Of a stretch of DNA of 42,457 bases, positions 30,945 to 38,600 are shown piece by piece. The stretch is taken from IMG/VR virus record IMGVR_UViG_3300035701_001993, positions 1 to 42,457 of that record; one strand, 5' to 3'. Positions within the stretch are counted from its first letter, which is position 1. Each line of letters begins with the position of its first letter. The notes beneath the pieces were generated by a model. That model was not told where the DNA came from and did no database searches. It was given only the letters and a program-made list of their open reading frames with translations. Made by a program: the position numbers and the translations under genes. This stretch comes from a virus.

Positions 30945-31918
30945 CTAAAGCATTAGTAACAGGAGCAGGTGGGTTTATTGGATACCACCTTACAAATTAT
31001 TTAAAAGATATTGGATATTGGGTAAGAGGCGTAGATACTAAATATCCTAAGTATGGTGGAACTAGAGCAGATGAATTTTTAAAATTAGATTTAAAAGAAT
31101 TTGAAAATGCAGAAGTATCTACAGATGGGGTAGATTATGTATTTGGATTGGCTGCTGATATGGGTGGAATGGGATTTATTTCTAAAAATCATTCCATGAT
31201 TATGATTAATAATACATTAATGAATATGAATACATTAAGTGCTGCTAGAATAAATGGTGTAGAAAGATATTTCTTTTCATCATCTGCTTGTGTATATCCA
31301 GAATTTTTACAAGAAAAAACAGATGTTACACCTTTAAAAGAATCAGATGCTTATCCAGCACAGCCTCAAGATGGATATGGGTGGGAAAAACTAACAATGG
31401 AAAAGTTATGTCAATACCATAGACAAGAGTATGGTATGAATACTTATATTGCTAGATTTCATAATGTATATGGGCCTCAGGGAAGTTGGATAGGTGGTAG
31501 AGAAAAAGCTCCTGCAGCTTTGTGTAGAAAGATAGCTATGGCTAATTTATCAGCAAATCCAAATGTTGAGGTTTGGGGAGATGGAAAACAAACAAGGTCA
31601 TTCTGTTATGTTTCTGATATAGTAGAAGGCATTGTTAAATTAATTGAATCAGATTATCATGAACCTTTAAATATTGGTAGTGATAAGATGGTAACAATTG
31701 ATGAAGTAGCAGATATTATTGCTGAGATTGCTGGAATCAGGATTGAAAAAAATTATAATCTGGATGGTCCCCAAGGAGTTAGAGGAAGAAATTCTGATAA
31801 TACTAAAGTAAAAGAAATCTTAGGGTGGGAACCAAAAGTTTCTTTAGAAAATGGTTTACTTAGAACTTATGCTTGGATTTATGAACAGGTTAGGGAACAG
31901 GGATTAGTTTCAGTATGA
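30941..31918 (+). CDS. GDP-mannose 3,5-epimerase-like SDR enzyme
   Basis: This 325-residue extended short-chain dehydrogenase/reductase has VTGAGGFIG at the N-terminus (NAD-binding GxxGxxG, residues 8-14). AADMGGMGFISKNHSMIM is a hallmark of GDP-mannose 3,5-epimerases. It also has SSSACVYPEF, DGYGWEKL (catalytic Tyr-x3-Lys) and RFHNVYGPQGSW..GGREKAPAA. The resemblance to plant and bacterial GME is strong. The reaction turns GDP-D-mannose into GDP-L-galactose (or GDP-L-gulose). This gives the cassette a defined activated sugar. ATGA overlap with the previous gene and GAGGAGAGG upstream support the start. Confidence 0.9.
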   Translation: MTKALVTGAGGFIGYHLTNYLKDIGYWVRGVDTKYPKYGGTRADEFLKLDLKEFENAEVSTDGVDYVFGLAADMGGMGFISKNHSMIMINNTLMNMNTLSAARINGVERYFFSSSACVYPEFLQEKTDVTPLKESDAYPAQPQDGYGWEKLTMEKLCQYHRQEYGMNTYIARFHNVYGPQGSWIGGREKAPAALCRKIAMANLSANPNVEVWGDGKQTRSFCYVSDIVEGIVKLIESDYHEPLNIGSDKMVTIDEVADIIAEIAGIRIEKNYNLDGPQGVRGRNSDNTKVKEILGWEPKVSLENGLLRTYAWIYEQVREQGLVSV

Positions 31919-32760
31919 CTACCTATGGAGTATGTATAATTAGTAGGAACGATGACTATGGGCAAAATTTATTAGAAAGAGCTACCTATTGTTTAAATTC
32001 AATGATAGTAACTTATGATGAAGTTATGTATGTAGATTGGAATACAGACAATGATAAATTAACTATGGTAGAAGAAATACAAAATGATTTAATACATACA
32101 GGAAATTTTAAATGGATAAGGGTTACTCCAGAACAAGCTAAGGAGTGGACATGGAATGACCCAGAAGCACAAGTTGTATGTGAAACTCAAGCAAGAAATG
32201 TTGGATTAGCTAGAATGAAATCTGATTTTTTGGTTTCAACAAATATTGATTGTATTACTCCCAAAAGACATCATATAGAAAGAGTAGTAAATCCTGATGT
32301 ATTTTTTACTACAGGAGTTAGAACAATTTCTTTATATGTAGTTAGAGAATTAGGAGCAAGAATAGACCCAATTTCTTACATGAATGGTCTAGATGCTTTG
32401 GAAGGACAGTACCCACAGCAACCTCCAACAAGTGTACATTGGAATGATAAATATTCTTTAGTGAGTAATTGTGGAGATATGCAAATTGGGCATAGACAAA
32501 TATGGCATGATATGAAAGGCTTTGAAGAAAGATTTACTGGTAGAGCATATATGGATAGTAATGTTCAAATGAAATCTGTACTTGCTGGACATGGTTTAGC
32601 AGTAGATTGGAGTCTTCCTATTTGGCATATAGGACACGAAGCTGGATTTGGAGGAAGTGGTAAAATAAATAGTTGTGATGAAGCTTTTACAATGACACAA
32701 ACAACAAATCCAGACGCATGGGGACATACTGACATAGGATTGGAGATATATGACTTATGA
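31915..32760 (+). CDS. Glycosyltransferase-like protein (GT-A fold suspected)
   Basis: This 281-residue protein begins TTYGVCIISRNDDYGQNLLERA, with YVDWNTDNDK shortly after. ETQARNVGLARMKSDFLVSTNIDCITPKR resembles the A-R-N-x-G-x(6)-D-x-L-x(3)-D-x-D region of GT-A enzymes, with NID in place of DxD. A later GFEERFTGRAYMD matches the GGFDE..GWGxED-like acceptor/catalytic block. It probably transfers a sugar from an activated donor. Specificity unknown. ATGA overlaps on both sides. Confidence 0.7.
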   Translation: MTTYGVCIISRNDDYGQNLLERATYCLNSMIVTYDEVMYVDWNTDNDKLTMVEEIQNDLIHTGNFKWIRVTPEQAKEWTWNDPEAQVVCETQARNVGLARMKSDFLVSTNIDCITPKRHHIERVVNPDVFFTTGVRTISLYVVRELGARIDPISYMNGLDALEGQYPQQPPTSVHWNDKYSLVSNCGDMQIGHRQIWHDMKGFEERFTGRAYMDSNVQMKSVLAGHGLAVDWSLPIWHIGHEAGFGGSGKINSCDEAFTMTQTTNPDAWGHTDIGLEIYDL

Positions 32761-33686
32761 AAAAATTTATTGTTACAACAACTATTTATGAACCAACCCC
32801 AGCTACTTTGAAATATGCTGAGATGGAAGATTGGACATTTATTGTAGTGGGAGATTTAAAAACCCCACATGATAGTTATAAGAATCTAAATTTGATATAT
32901 TTATCTCCAGACGTACAACAATCTTTATATCCAAAAGTAAGTGAATTAATTGGTTGGAATTGTATCATGAGGAGAAATTTAGGATTTTTACATGCGTATA
33001 AATTAGGTGCAGATATTGTTGCTAGTATAGATGATGATAATATTCCATATGAAAATTGGGGAAAGGATGTAAGAGTAGGTACAGAGCAACTAGTTGATGT
33101 TTGGGATTGTAATTCTATAATAGCATTTGACCCAATGAAGATGACTAACTATTCTCACCTATGGCATAGAGGTTATCCAATAAGTCATTTATCCTTAGCT
33201 AGTGGATTACACTATGAAGGTAAACAAACTAAGAAAATTTTATTCCAAGCAGATTTATGGGATGGAGACCCCGATGTGGATGCAATTTGTAGACAAATGT
33301 ATTGGCCTGTAGATTTAAAATTAAAAGTAGATGCTCCATTTACATCAGAATTATACATGCCATTTAATAGTCAAAATACTTTTATTGCTAGAGAAGCTTT
33401 GCCTTATTATATGGTTTTACCACATGTAGGCAGAGTGGATGATATTTGGGGTGGGTATATAGCAGAATATCTTTTAGATACTAGACCACTATTTATGCCT
33501 CCTACTACATATCAAAAAAGAAATGAACAGTCTATAAAAAAGAATTTAGAAGATGAGATGTATGGTTACGTAAATACTTATGATTTTCTTTTTAATATTG
33601 AAGATTACGTTAGTTTCTTACCTAATAGAACAGCAAAAGCATTGATAGAATATAGGAATGAATATGATAGAATTGACAATAGCTAG
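32757..33686 (+). CDS. STELLO-like glycosyltransferase
   Basis: This 309-residue protein starts KKFIVTTTIYEPTPATLKYAEM and includes WTFIVVGDLKTPHDSY. The block IGWNCIMRRNLGFLHAYKLG then ADIVASIDDDNIPYENW carries the acidic DDD metal/nucleotide site. This is the arrangement of the DUF288/STELLO family (GT-A type), known in plants and nematodes and present in some bacterial and phage clusters. It sits between two other glycan-related genes with 4-bp and 23-bp overlaps. The sugar donor is not known. Confidence 0.75.
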   Translation: MKKFIVTTTIYEPTPATLKYAEMEDWTFIVVGDLKTPHDSYKNLNLIYLSPDVQQSLYPKVSELIGWNCIMRRNLGFLHAYKLGADIVASIDDDNIPYENWGKDVRVGTEQLVDVWDCNSIIAFDPMKMTNYSHLWHRGYPISHLSLASGLHYEGKQTKKILFQADLWDGDPDVDAICRQMYWPVDLKLKVDAPFTSELYMPFNSQNTFIAREALPYYMVLPHVGRVDDIWGGYIAEYLLDTRPLFMPPTTYQKRNEQSIKKNLEDEMYGYVNTYDFLFNIEDYVSFLPNRTAKALIEYRNEYDRIDNS

Positions 33687-34323
33687 AGATATAGATAGAA
33701 TAGTTTACAATGACTTTATATATAATCAACCTTGGATAAATATATTAGATATGTTATCAGTTAGTTGTATAGAAACTATAGTTGATATTGGTGCTTCAAG
33801 TGGCATAAGTTCTTTATGGTTATTAGGAAAATTACCCAATGTAAAAACTATTTATTGTTTTGAACCAGATTTAGAAAATTATAATATGTTACTTATAAAT
33901 TTATCAAAGTTTGAAGATAAGATAGTTCCACATAATTTGGGTATTTATTATGGAATGGAATCATCTAAGGTATATGGCATTGGTGATAATAGTCCACTAG
34001 GTTATTGTGTACAGACAATAAAAGATAGAACAGTTACTGAACATGTATTTACTGAATATGAAGGAAAGGTATTTAAATTGGCAGAGTTAGAATCAATAGT
34101 AAACTTTCCAGTAGATTTAATAAAAGTTGATATAGAAGGTTCTGAATATAATGTTATAGAAAATTCAACTATTTTAAAACAAGCAAGATATTTATTATTG
34201 TCTTTTCATAATCAATATGAATCATATGTTCAAGATTTTATAAAAACACATCTTAATAATTATGAAACTATATTTTTTGGTGGGTCAGGAGTTTATTTTG
34301 ATGTATTCTTGGAAAGGAAATAA
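33664..34323 (+). CDS. FkbM-family methyltransferase
   Basis: This 219-residue protein has VDIGASSGISSLWLLG as SAM-binding motif I, FEPDLENYNMLLINL as motif II, and FPVDLIKVDIEGSEYNVI as the hallmark FkbM segment. FkbM-type enzymes O-methylate sugars or other small hydroxyl groups and are frequent in glycan clusters. The ATG at 33664 has AGGA six bases upstream; an ATG six bases earlier is too close to it. It probably methylates the glycan built by its neighbours. Confidence 0.85.
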   Translation: MIELTIARDIDRIVYNDFIYNQPWINILDMLSVSCIETIVDIGASSGISSLWLLGKLPNVKTIYCFEPDLENYNMLLINLSKFEDKIVPHNLGIYYGMESSKVYGIGDNSPLGYCVQTIKDRTVTEHVFTEYEGKVFKLAELESIVNFPVDLIKVDIEGSEYNVIENSTILKQARYLLLSFHNQYESYVQDFIKTHLNNYETIFFGGSGVYFDVFLERK

Positions 34324-34325
34324 GT

Positions 34326-35627
34326 ATGTCAAGTATTGTATTTTTAGAGGATAAATTAAGAACAGATAAATTAGGAATTTTATATTTATCTAGAATACTT
34401 AAGGATGCTGGACATACAGTAGATTTAGTTCAGGCACATAAGGAAGAAATACCAGAAGCAGATTTTATTATGTGTTCTGTAATGTCTGGTGAACATGAAT
34501 GGTTCTTTAATAAATTAGCAGAGTTGAAAAAGACTAGAAAATTTACTGCAGTAGTTGGTGGGCCTCACTTTACCTTTTTCCCTGAAGCTGGATTGAAAGA
34601 TAAAAATATTGATTATGTAGTAGTAGGCCCTGGAGAAAATGTAATTTTAGATATAGTAAATGGGAAAATAACAACTAAATTAGTTCGTGGTAGTTTACCA
34701 AATATAGATTCTTTGTCTTCACCTGATAGGTCTATCCAGTATAAATATGATGATTTTGGAAAGGCAAGGATGAAAAGATTTATAGCAGGAAGATATTGTC
34801 TTTATAGTTGTACATACTGTTTCAATCATTTATTCAAGAAATTATACCAAGAACAAAAGAAAGATTTCTTTCAAAGAGTATCTCCAGAAAAAATGATAGA
34901 AGAAATATTGGAAGTAAAAAGAGATTATGGATTAGAATTAGTTTATTTCAATGATGATGATTTGGCATCTGATAAAGAATGGTTAGCAAAATTTTGTACA
35001 TTAATAAAGCAAACTGGATTACAGTATTGTGGTTCTGTTAGAGCTAATAGTATACTTGATAATAATATATTTGATACTTCCACTATAGAAATGATGGCTT
35101 ATTCTGGATGTGTATTTCTTAATATAGCATTAGAATCTGCTGTACCAGAAACACAAAAATTATTAAGACGTGGTTTTGTTACTAATGAACAAATAAGATT
35201 TGCCACTCAAGCCTGTGAATTTCATGGAATAAAAGTTAGACTTCAAAATATGATTGGTCTTCCTGTAGAAAATCCATTAGAAGATGCTCTTGAAACTTTA
35301 AAAATGAATCAAGAACTAGAACCTACAGATTCTTGGTGTGCTATATTTCAACCATTTCCAAGAACAGATTTATGGAAATACTGTTTAGATAAAGGATTAA
35401 TTACAGAAGAAACTCAGGCACAAGCGTTTTATGAACATACACCTTTGAATATTATTGATGCAGATAAAATTAATAGATTACATAAATGGTGGTTTTTTGC
35501 AATCAAATATCAATGGCCTATGGAATTAGTTAAAATACTTTTAGATACACCATTAACTAAAGAGCAAGAAATTAGAATACAAGACTATAGATGGGAAGTA
35601 GGAAAAACTTTATTATATGGAATGTAG
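34326..35627 (+). CDS. B12-binding-type radical SAM protein
   Basis: This 433-residue protein has an N-terminal cobalamin-binding-like Rossmann domain (about 1-130: LGILYLSRILKDAGHTVDLV, VVGGPHFTFFPE, VVVGPGE). The radical SAM core has RYCLYSCTYC with Cys at about 158, 162 and 165, followed by LVYFNDDDLASD and ALESAVPETQKLLRRG, typical of the superfamily. The DxHxxG cobalamin-ligand motif is not visible. Class B members methylate unactivated carbons or phosphinates. Within this sugar cassette, C-methylation or another radical edit of a sugar is a reasonable inference. GGAAAGGAAATAAGT precedes the ATG. Confidence 0.87.
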   Translation: MSSIVFLEDKLRTDKLGILYLSRILKDAGHTVDLVQAHKEEIPEADFIMCSVMSGEHEWFFNKLAELKKTRKFTAVVGGPHFTFFPEAGLKDKNIDYVVVGPGENVILDIVNGKITTKLVRGSLPNIDSLSSPDRSIQYKYDDFGKARMKRFIAGRYCLYSCTYCFNHLFKKLYQEQKKDFFQRVSPEKMIEEILEVKRDYGLELVYFNDDDLASDKEWLAKFCTLIKQTGLQYCGSVRANSILDNNIFDTSTIEMMAYSGCVFLNIALESAVPETQKLLRRGFVTNEQIRFATQACEFHGIKVRLQNMIGLPVENPLEDALETLKMNQELEPTDSWCAIFQPFPRTDLWKYCLDKGLITEETQAQAFYEHTPLNIIDADKINRLHKWWFFAIKYQWPMELVKILLDTPLTKEQEIRIQDYRWEVGKTLLYGM

Positions 35628-35635
35628 GAGAGGTT

Positions 35636-36373
35636 ATGAATAAAATAGCATGTAGTCATCCAGGAAAAATTGGGGATGCGGTTTACGCATTACCTGCCAT
35701 TAGAAAAGCATGTGAAATTAATAATACAACAGCAGATTTTTATACTAGTGATTATTGTAAACCTTTAAAGAAATTATTTGAGTATCAAAGTTGTATTAAT
35801 GAATTTTGTATACCAGATAATTATCATATTGAAAGGATGGATATGGGTGTTCAACCGTTTGTTATGCCTATAGATACTTCTGAATATGATAGAGTTTATC
35901 AAATGGGATTTAGATGGGTACCAGACAGAGCAATACCAGATTTTATAGCACTATCTGTTGGGATACCACTTCCTGTTGTTGTAGAATATGAATATCCAGA
36001 ATTTGATACTATGGATGAGCCTTTTATTGTGGTAGCACCCAGAGGTGAAACTTCGTATAAAGGATTATTTAATGATTTTATAAAAGTCTGTCCGCTTAAA
36101 TGTGTAGTTGTAGGTGGGTTTGGAGACTATACAGGATTTGGAATTGACTTAACAGGACAAGATTTACTAGAAACAACTACTTGGATTGCTAATTCAATAG
36201 GATTTTTTGGAATGATGTCATCTCAATTGGCATTAGCAAATGGATTTAATATTCCCAAGATAGCACCACATAACGGAATAAATTGGGATATGAGACATGT
36301 GATTTACAGCGATACTAATTTTTATCCTGTAAATCCAACAGTATCAGAAATTTTAAGGATTTTAAATATTTAG
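35636..36373 (+). CDS. GT9-like (heptosyltransferase-type) protein
   Basis: This 245-residue protein starts MNKIACSHPGKIGDAVYALPAIR, the N-terminal signature of glycosyltransferase family 9 (GT-B fold). VVAPRGETSYKG and VVVGGFGDYTG follow, then a C-terminal FFGMMSSQLALANGFNIPKI that matches the xGxxSxxxHLAxxxxxP donor-binding block. It is shorter than typical GT9 enzymes (about 320-350), so the N-terminal acceptor domain is reduced. ATG 35636 follows GGAGAGGTT; frame upstream of it lies in the previous gene. Confidence 0.75.
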   Translation: MNKIACSHPGKIGDAVYALPAIRKACEINNTTADFYTSDYCKPLKKLFEYQSCINEFCIPDNYHIERMDMGVQPFVMPIDTSEYDRVYQMGFRWVPDRAIPDFIALSVGIPLPVVVEYEYPEFDTMDEPFIVVAPRGETSYKGLFNDFIKVCPLKCVVVGGFGDYTGFGIDLTGQDLLETTTWIANSIGFFGMMSSQLALANGFNIPKIAPHNGINWDMRHVIYSDTNFYPVNPTVSEILRILNI

Positions 36374-36384
36374 GAGAGGTTAAT

Positions 36385-37077
36385 ATGAATGTAAACTTAT
36401 GTATACCAGTTTTAAAAAGATATGATTTATTAATTAAATGCCTTGAATCAGCAGAAGCTGGAACATTAAAACCAGAAAGATATTTTATTATTGATAATGG
36501 TAATAATCTTAATCTAGAATCATTTGATAAATTATATACAAATAAAGTATTTGTTGTAAAAGTTAGGCATAACTTAGGGGTAGCAAGAAGTTGGAATTGG
36601 TTTTTTGATAACGTACCCGATGAAATTGTACTATGTAATGATGATATAGAATTTTATGATGATTCTCTTGAAAAATTAATGAGTGGATATGATGAGAATT
36701 TTTCAATATATCCATCAGAAGGTTCAACTTCATTTTCTTTAATGGCATTTCCAAGAAAAATAATTAATGATGTTGGACATTTTGATGAATCTTTGTCCCC
36801 TTATTATGCTTATTTTGAAGATAATGATTATCATTACAGAATGTTATTAAAAGGATATACTATAAAGGATGTTCCTGGTTGTAGAGTTAAACATGAGAAT
36901 AGTGGAACTATGAAAATGTATACTCCTACAGAAATGAATATGCATCATCAAAAATTTAGAGAAGCAAGAGCTAGGTATCTTGACAAATGGGGCGGAGAGC
37001 CAGTTAAAGAAAAGTTCAAAATACCTTATAATGGAGTCCTACAAGATGGCACTACAAGAAAAGATAACACAGGATGA
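36385..37077 (+). CDS. Family 2-type glycosyltransferase
   Basis: This 230-residue GT-A protein starts NVNLCIPVLKRYDLLIKCLESAE and has FIIDNGNN. RHNLGVARSWNWFFDNV, typical of GT2 rhamnosyl- or galactosyl-transferase-like enzymes, follows, then VLCNDDIEF with NDD as the metal-binding DxD variant, then the acceptor-side HFDESLSPYYAYFEDNDYHYRM. It is short, with no membrane segment, so it is soluble. TAGGAGAGG precedes the ATG. Its 3' end overlaps the terminase start by 32 bp, joining the glycan cassette to the packaging genes in one transcript. Confidence 0.85.
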   Translation: MNVNLCIPVLKRYDLLIKCLESAEAGTLKPERYFIIDNGNNLNLESFDKLYTNKVFVVKVRHNLGVARSWNWFFDNVPDEIVLCNDDIEFYDDSLEKLMSGYDENFSIYPSEGSTSFSLMAFPRKIINDVGHFDESLSPYYAYFEDNDYHYRMLLKGYTIKDVPGCRVKHENSGTMKMYTPTEMNMHHQKFREARARYLDKWGGEPVKEKFKIPYNGVLQDGTTRKDNTG

Positions 37078-37339
37078 ATGGTGTCTATATGAAATACTAA
37101 AACACCCAATTTTGTTTGGAGAGTTTTATAGAAATATAGATGTTTTAAGACATGAAAATTTTGAATATACTAGATACCAAAGAGAATATTTGGGAGATTT
37201 TAATCATTATGTTTCACTTTGTTGTGGAAGAGCAGTAGGTAAAACAGTATCATTAACTGATTTTATTCTTTGGATATTAATTAATAATTTTTTCCCAACT
37301 GAATATATATATATACTGTTCCAAGTAAGACACATCTAG
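37046..37339 (+). CDS. Terminase large subunit, N-terminal fragment (frame interrupted)
   Basis: This 97-residue piece starts MALQEKITQDEW (ATG 37046, GGAG nine bases upstream). It contains the FEYTRYQREYL adenine-binding region and Walker A CCGRAVGKTVSL at about residues 59-70 of the ATPase. The frame then runs through an (AT)n tract and stops at 37337-37339. The rest of the protein continues in the other frame from 37303. Deleting one AT unit joins the two pieces without a break into one 511-residue protein of normal TerL size. TerL drives ATP-dependent DNA packaging and cuts concatemers. Confidence 0.85.
   Translation: MALQEKITQDEWCLYEILKHPILFGEFYRNIDVLRHENFEYTRYQREYLGDFNHYVSLCCGRAVGKTVSLTDFILWILINNFFPTEYIYILFQVRHI
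37303..37315 (+). repeat. (AT)6A dinucleotide tract at the terminase frame break
   Basis: Thirteen bases of alternating A and T lie exactly where the TerL frame changes. A stop (TGA at 37300) in the downstream frame limits the shift to within or just after this tract. A one-unit expansion explains the 2-bp surplus. Such tracts slip during replication and are also error-prone in some sequencing chemistries. Confidence 0.85.
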
Positions 37340-38583
37340 AACCAGTTTTTAATAGTCTTATTAAATATCTTAGAAGTAATACACTTTTAAAGAATTTTAT
37401 AGAACCAAAGAGAGGAATTAATTCATCCAGTTATACAATTACTTTACTTAATAATGCACAATTATTTTGTAAAATTGCTGGGCAATCTGGAACTGGTGTA
37501 AATGTTATTGGACATCACACCCCAATAATAATTTTAGATGAAGCTGGTTATTATCCTTGGGGAACATGGCTAGAGTTACAACCAGTTTTAAATACATGGG
37601 AAGATGGATTTAAATTATGGGTATCTGGTGTACCTACAGGGTTAAGAGAAGAATGTGTTTTATATTTAGCCGATGAAGTTAATGATGAATTTTCTCATCA
37701 TAGAACATCAGCCCATGAAAATCCTAGATATAGTGAAGATGACGAAGAAAAAAATATAAAACAATATGGCGGGGTAGAAAATGAAGATTATATTCATTTA
37801 GTTTTGGGAAGACATGGTTCTCCAACCTTTGCAGTATTTGATAGAAGATTAATGCAAATTGATTCTTATCCAACTTATAGACTTAGTTTATCTGGTATAG
37901 ATTATTCGTATAATGAAATTATAAGTAGATTAGCATTAATTCCAGGATTACCTCCACATGATTTAGTAATCATGGGTATAGACTTGGGGTATACAGAACC
38001 TACTTCAATCATGATACTTTATGAGAAAAATGGTATAATAAAAGAACATGCAAGAATTAATTTTTACAAAGTAGCCTATCCAACTCAAGAAAAATTGATA
38101 GATTATTTAGATACTAAATTTGGAAGACCAGAAGTAATAGGAATAGATTCAGGTAATGAAAAAGGTTTAACACAGCATTTACTAGAAGATGATACATATC
38201 TACATAAAAATTATGTAAAAAGATTATTTCCAGTTTCTTTTGGTTCTTGGATTGTTTTGGGAGAAAACTCTGAAGGTGAAGAGATTAAAACTAAAGTCAA
38301 ACCTCATAGTGTAACATTACTTCAAGAATATACTAACTCTCATAAGATGGTTTATTCATCTACTGATATGGAATTAGTTACAGAACTTGAAAGAATGACA
38401 TATACTAAAACTCCTCTTGGAGAAGTTGTTTATAAAACACTTACTCCAAAAGGTGGAAAAAGAGGAGATGACCATAATACTTCAGCCATGTTATGTGCAT
38501 CTGTAGCATATTTTATGTTAATAGTAGGACAGTTGTTTTCAAAACCACAAAAACCACTGGCTAAAAGTAGATGGGTAATATAA
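37303..38583 (+). CDS. Terminase large subunit, C-terminal fragment (frame interrupted)
   Basis: This fragment of about 426 residues continues TerL in the +1-coordinate frame. TVPSKTHLEPVFNSLIKYL follows the break, then Walker B IIILDEAGYYPW and the coupling motif WVSGVPTG. The nuclease domain has IMGIDLGYTEPTS (first Asp), EVIGIDSGNEKG (second Asp) and GDDHNTSAMLCA (last acidic pair) of the RNase H-like fold. There is no start codon and ribosome site suited to making only this part near the break. It is therefore best read as the second half of an interrupted gene, or one read by frameshifting or slippage. Portal follows 17 bp later. Confidence 0.85.
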   Translation: MYIYTVPSKTHLEPVFNSLIKYLRSNTLLKNFIEPKRGINSSSYTITLLNNAQLFCKIAGQSGTGVNVIGHHTPIIILDEAGYYPWGTWLELQPVLNTWEDGFKLWVSGVPTGLREECVLYLADEVNDEFSHHRTSAHENPRYSEDDEEKNIKQYGGVENEDYIHLVLGRHGSPTFAVFDRRLMQIDSYPTYRLSLSGIDYSYNEIISRLALIPGLPPHDLVIMGIDLGYTEPTSIMILYEKNGIIKEHARINFYKVAYPTQEKLIDYLDTKFGRPEVIGIDSGNEKGLTQHLLEDDTYLHKNYVKRLFPVSFGSWIVLGENSEGEEIKTKVKPHSVTLLQEYTNSHKMVYSSTDMELVTELERMTYTKTPLGEVVYKTLTPKGGKRGDDHNTSAMLCASVAYFMLIVGQLFSKPQKPLAKSRWVI

Positions 38584-38600
38584 ATTATGGAGAATATTAT

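Noticed and set aside
36563-36754. Minus-strand open frame inside the GT2-type gene
   Set aside because: It is antisense to a clear glycosyltransferase and has no ribosome site.
30941-37077. Glycan genes as a DNA-glucosylation (T4-like) system
   Set aside because: No T4-type alpha/beta-glucosyltransferase, dCMP/dUMP hydroxymethylase or related base-modifying enzyme is seen, and the cassette lies among late virion genes.
37287-37302. Slippage at the T6 run as the cause of the terminase frame break
   Set aside because: The downstream frame has a TGA at 37300, so a shift at the T run would terminate at once; the change must lie at or after 37303.
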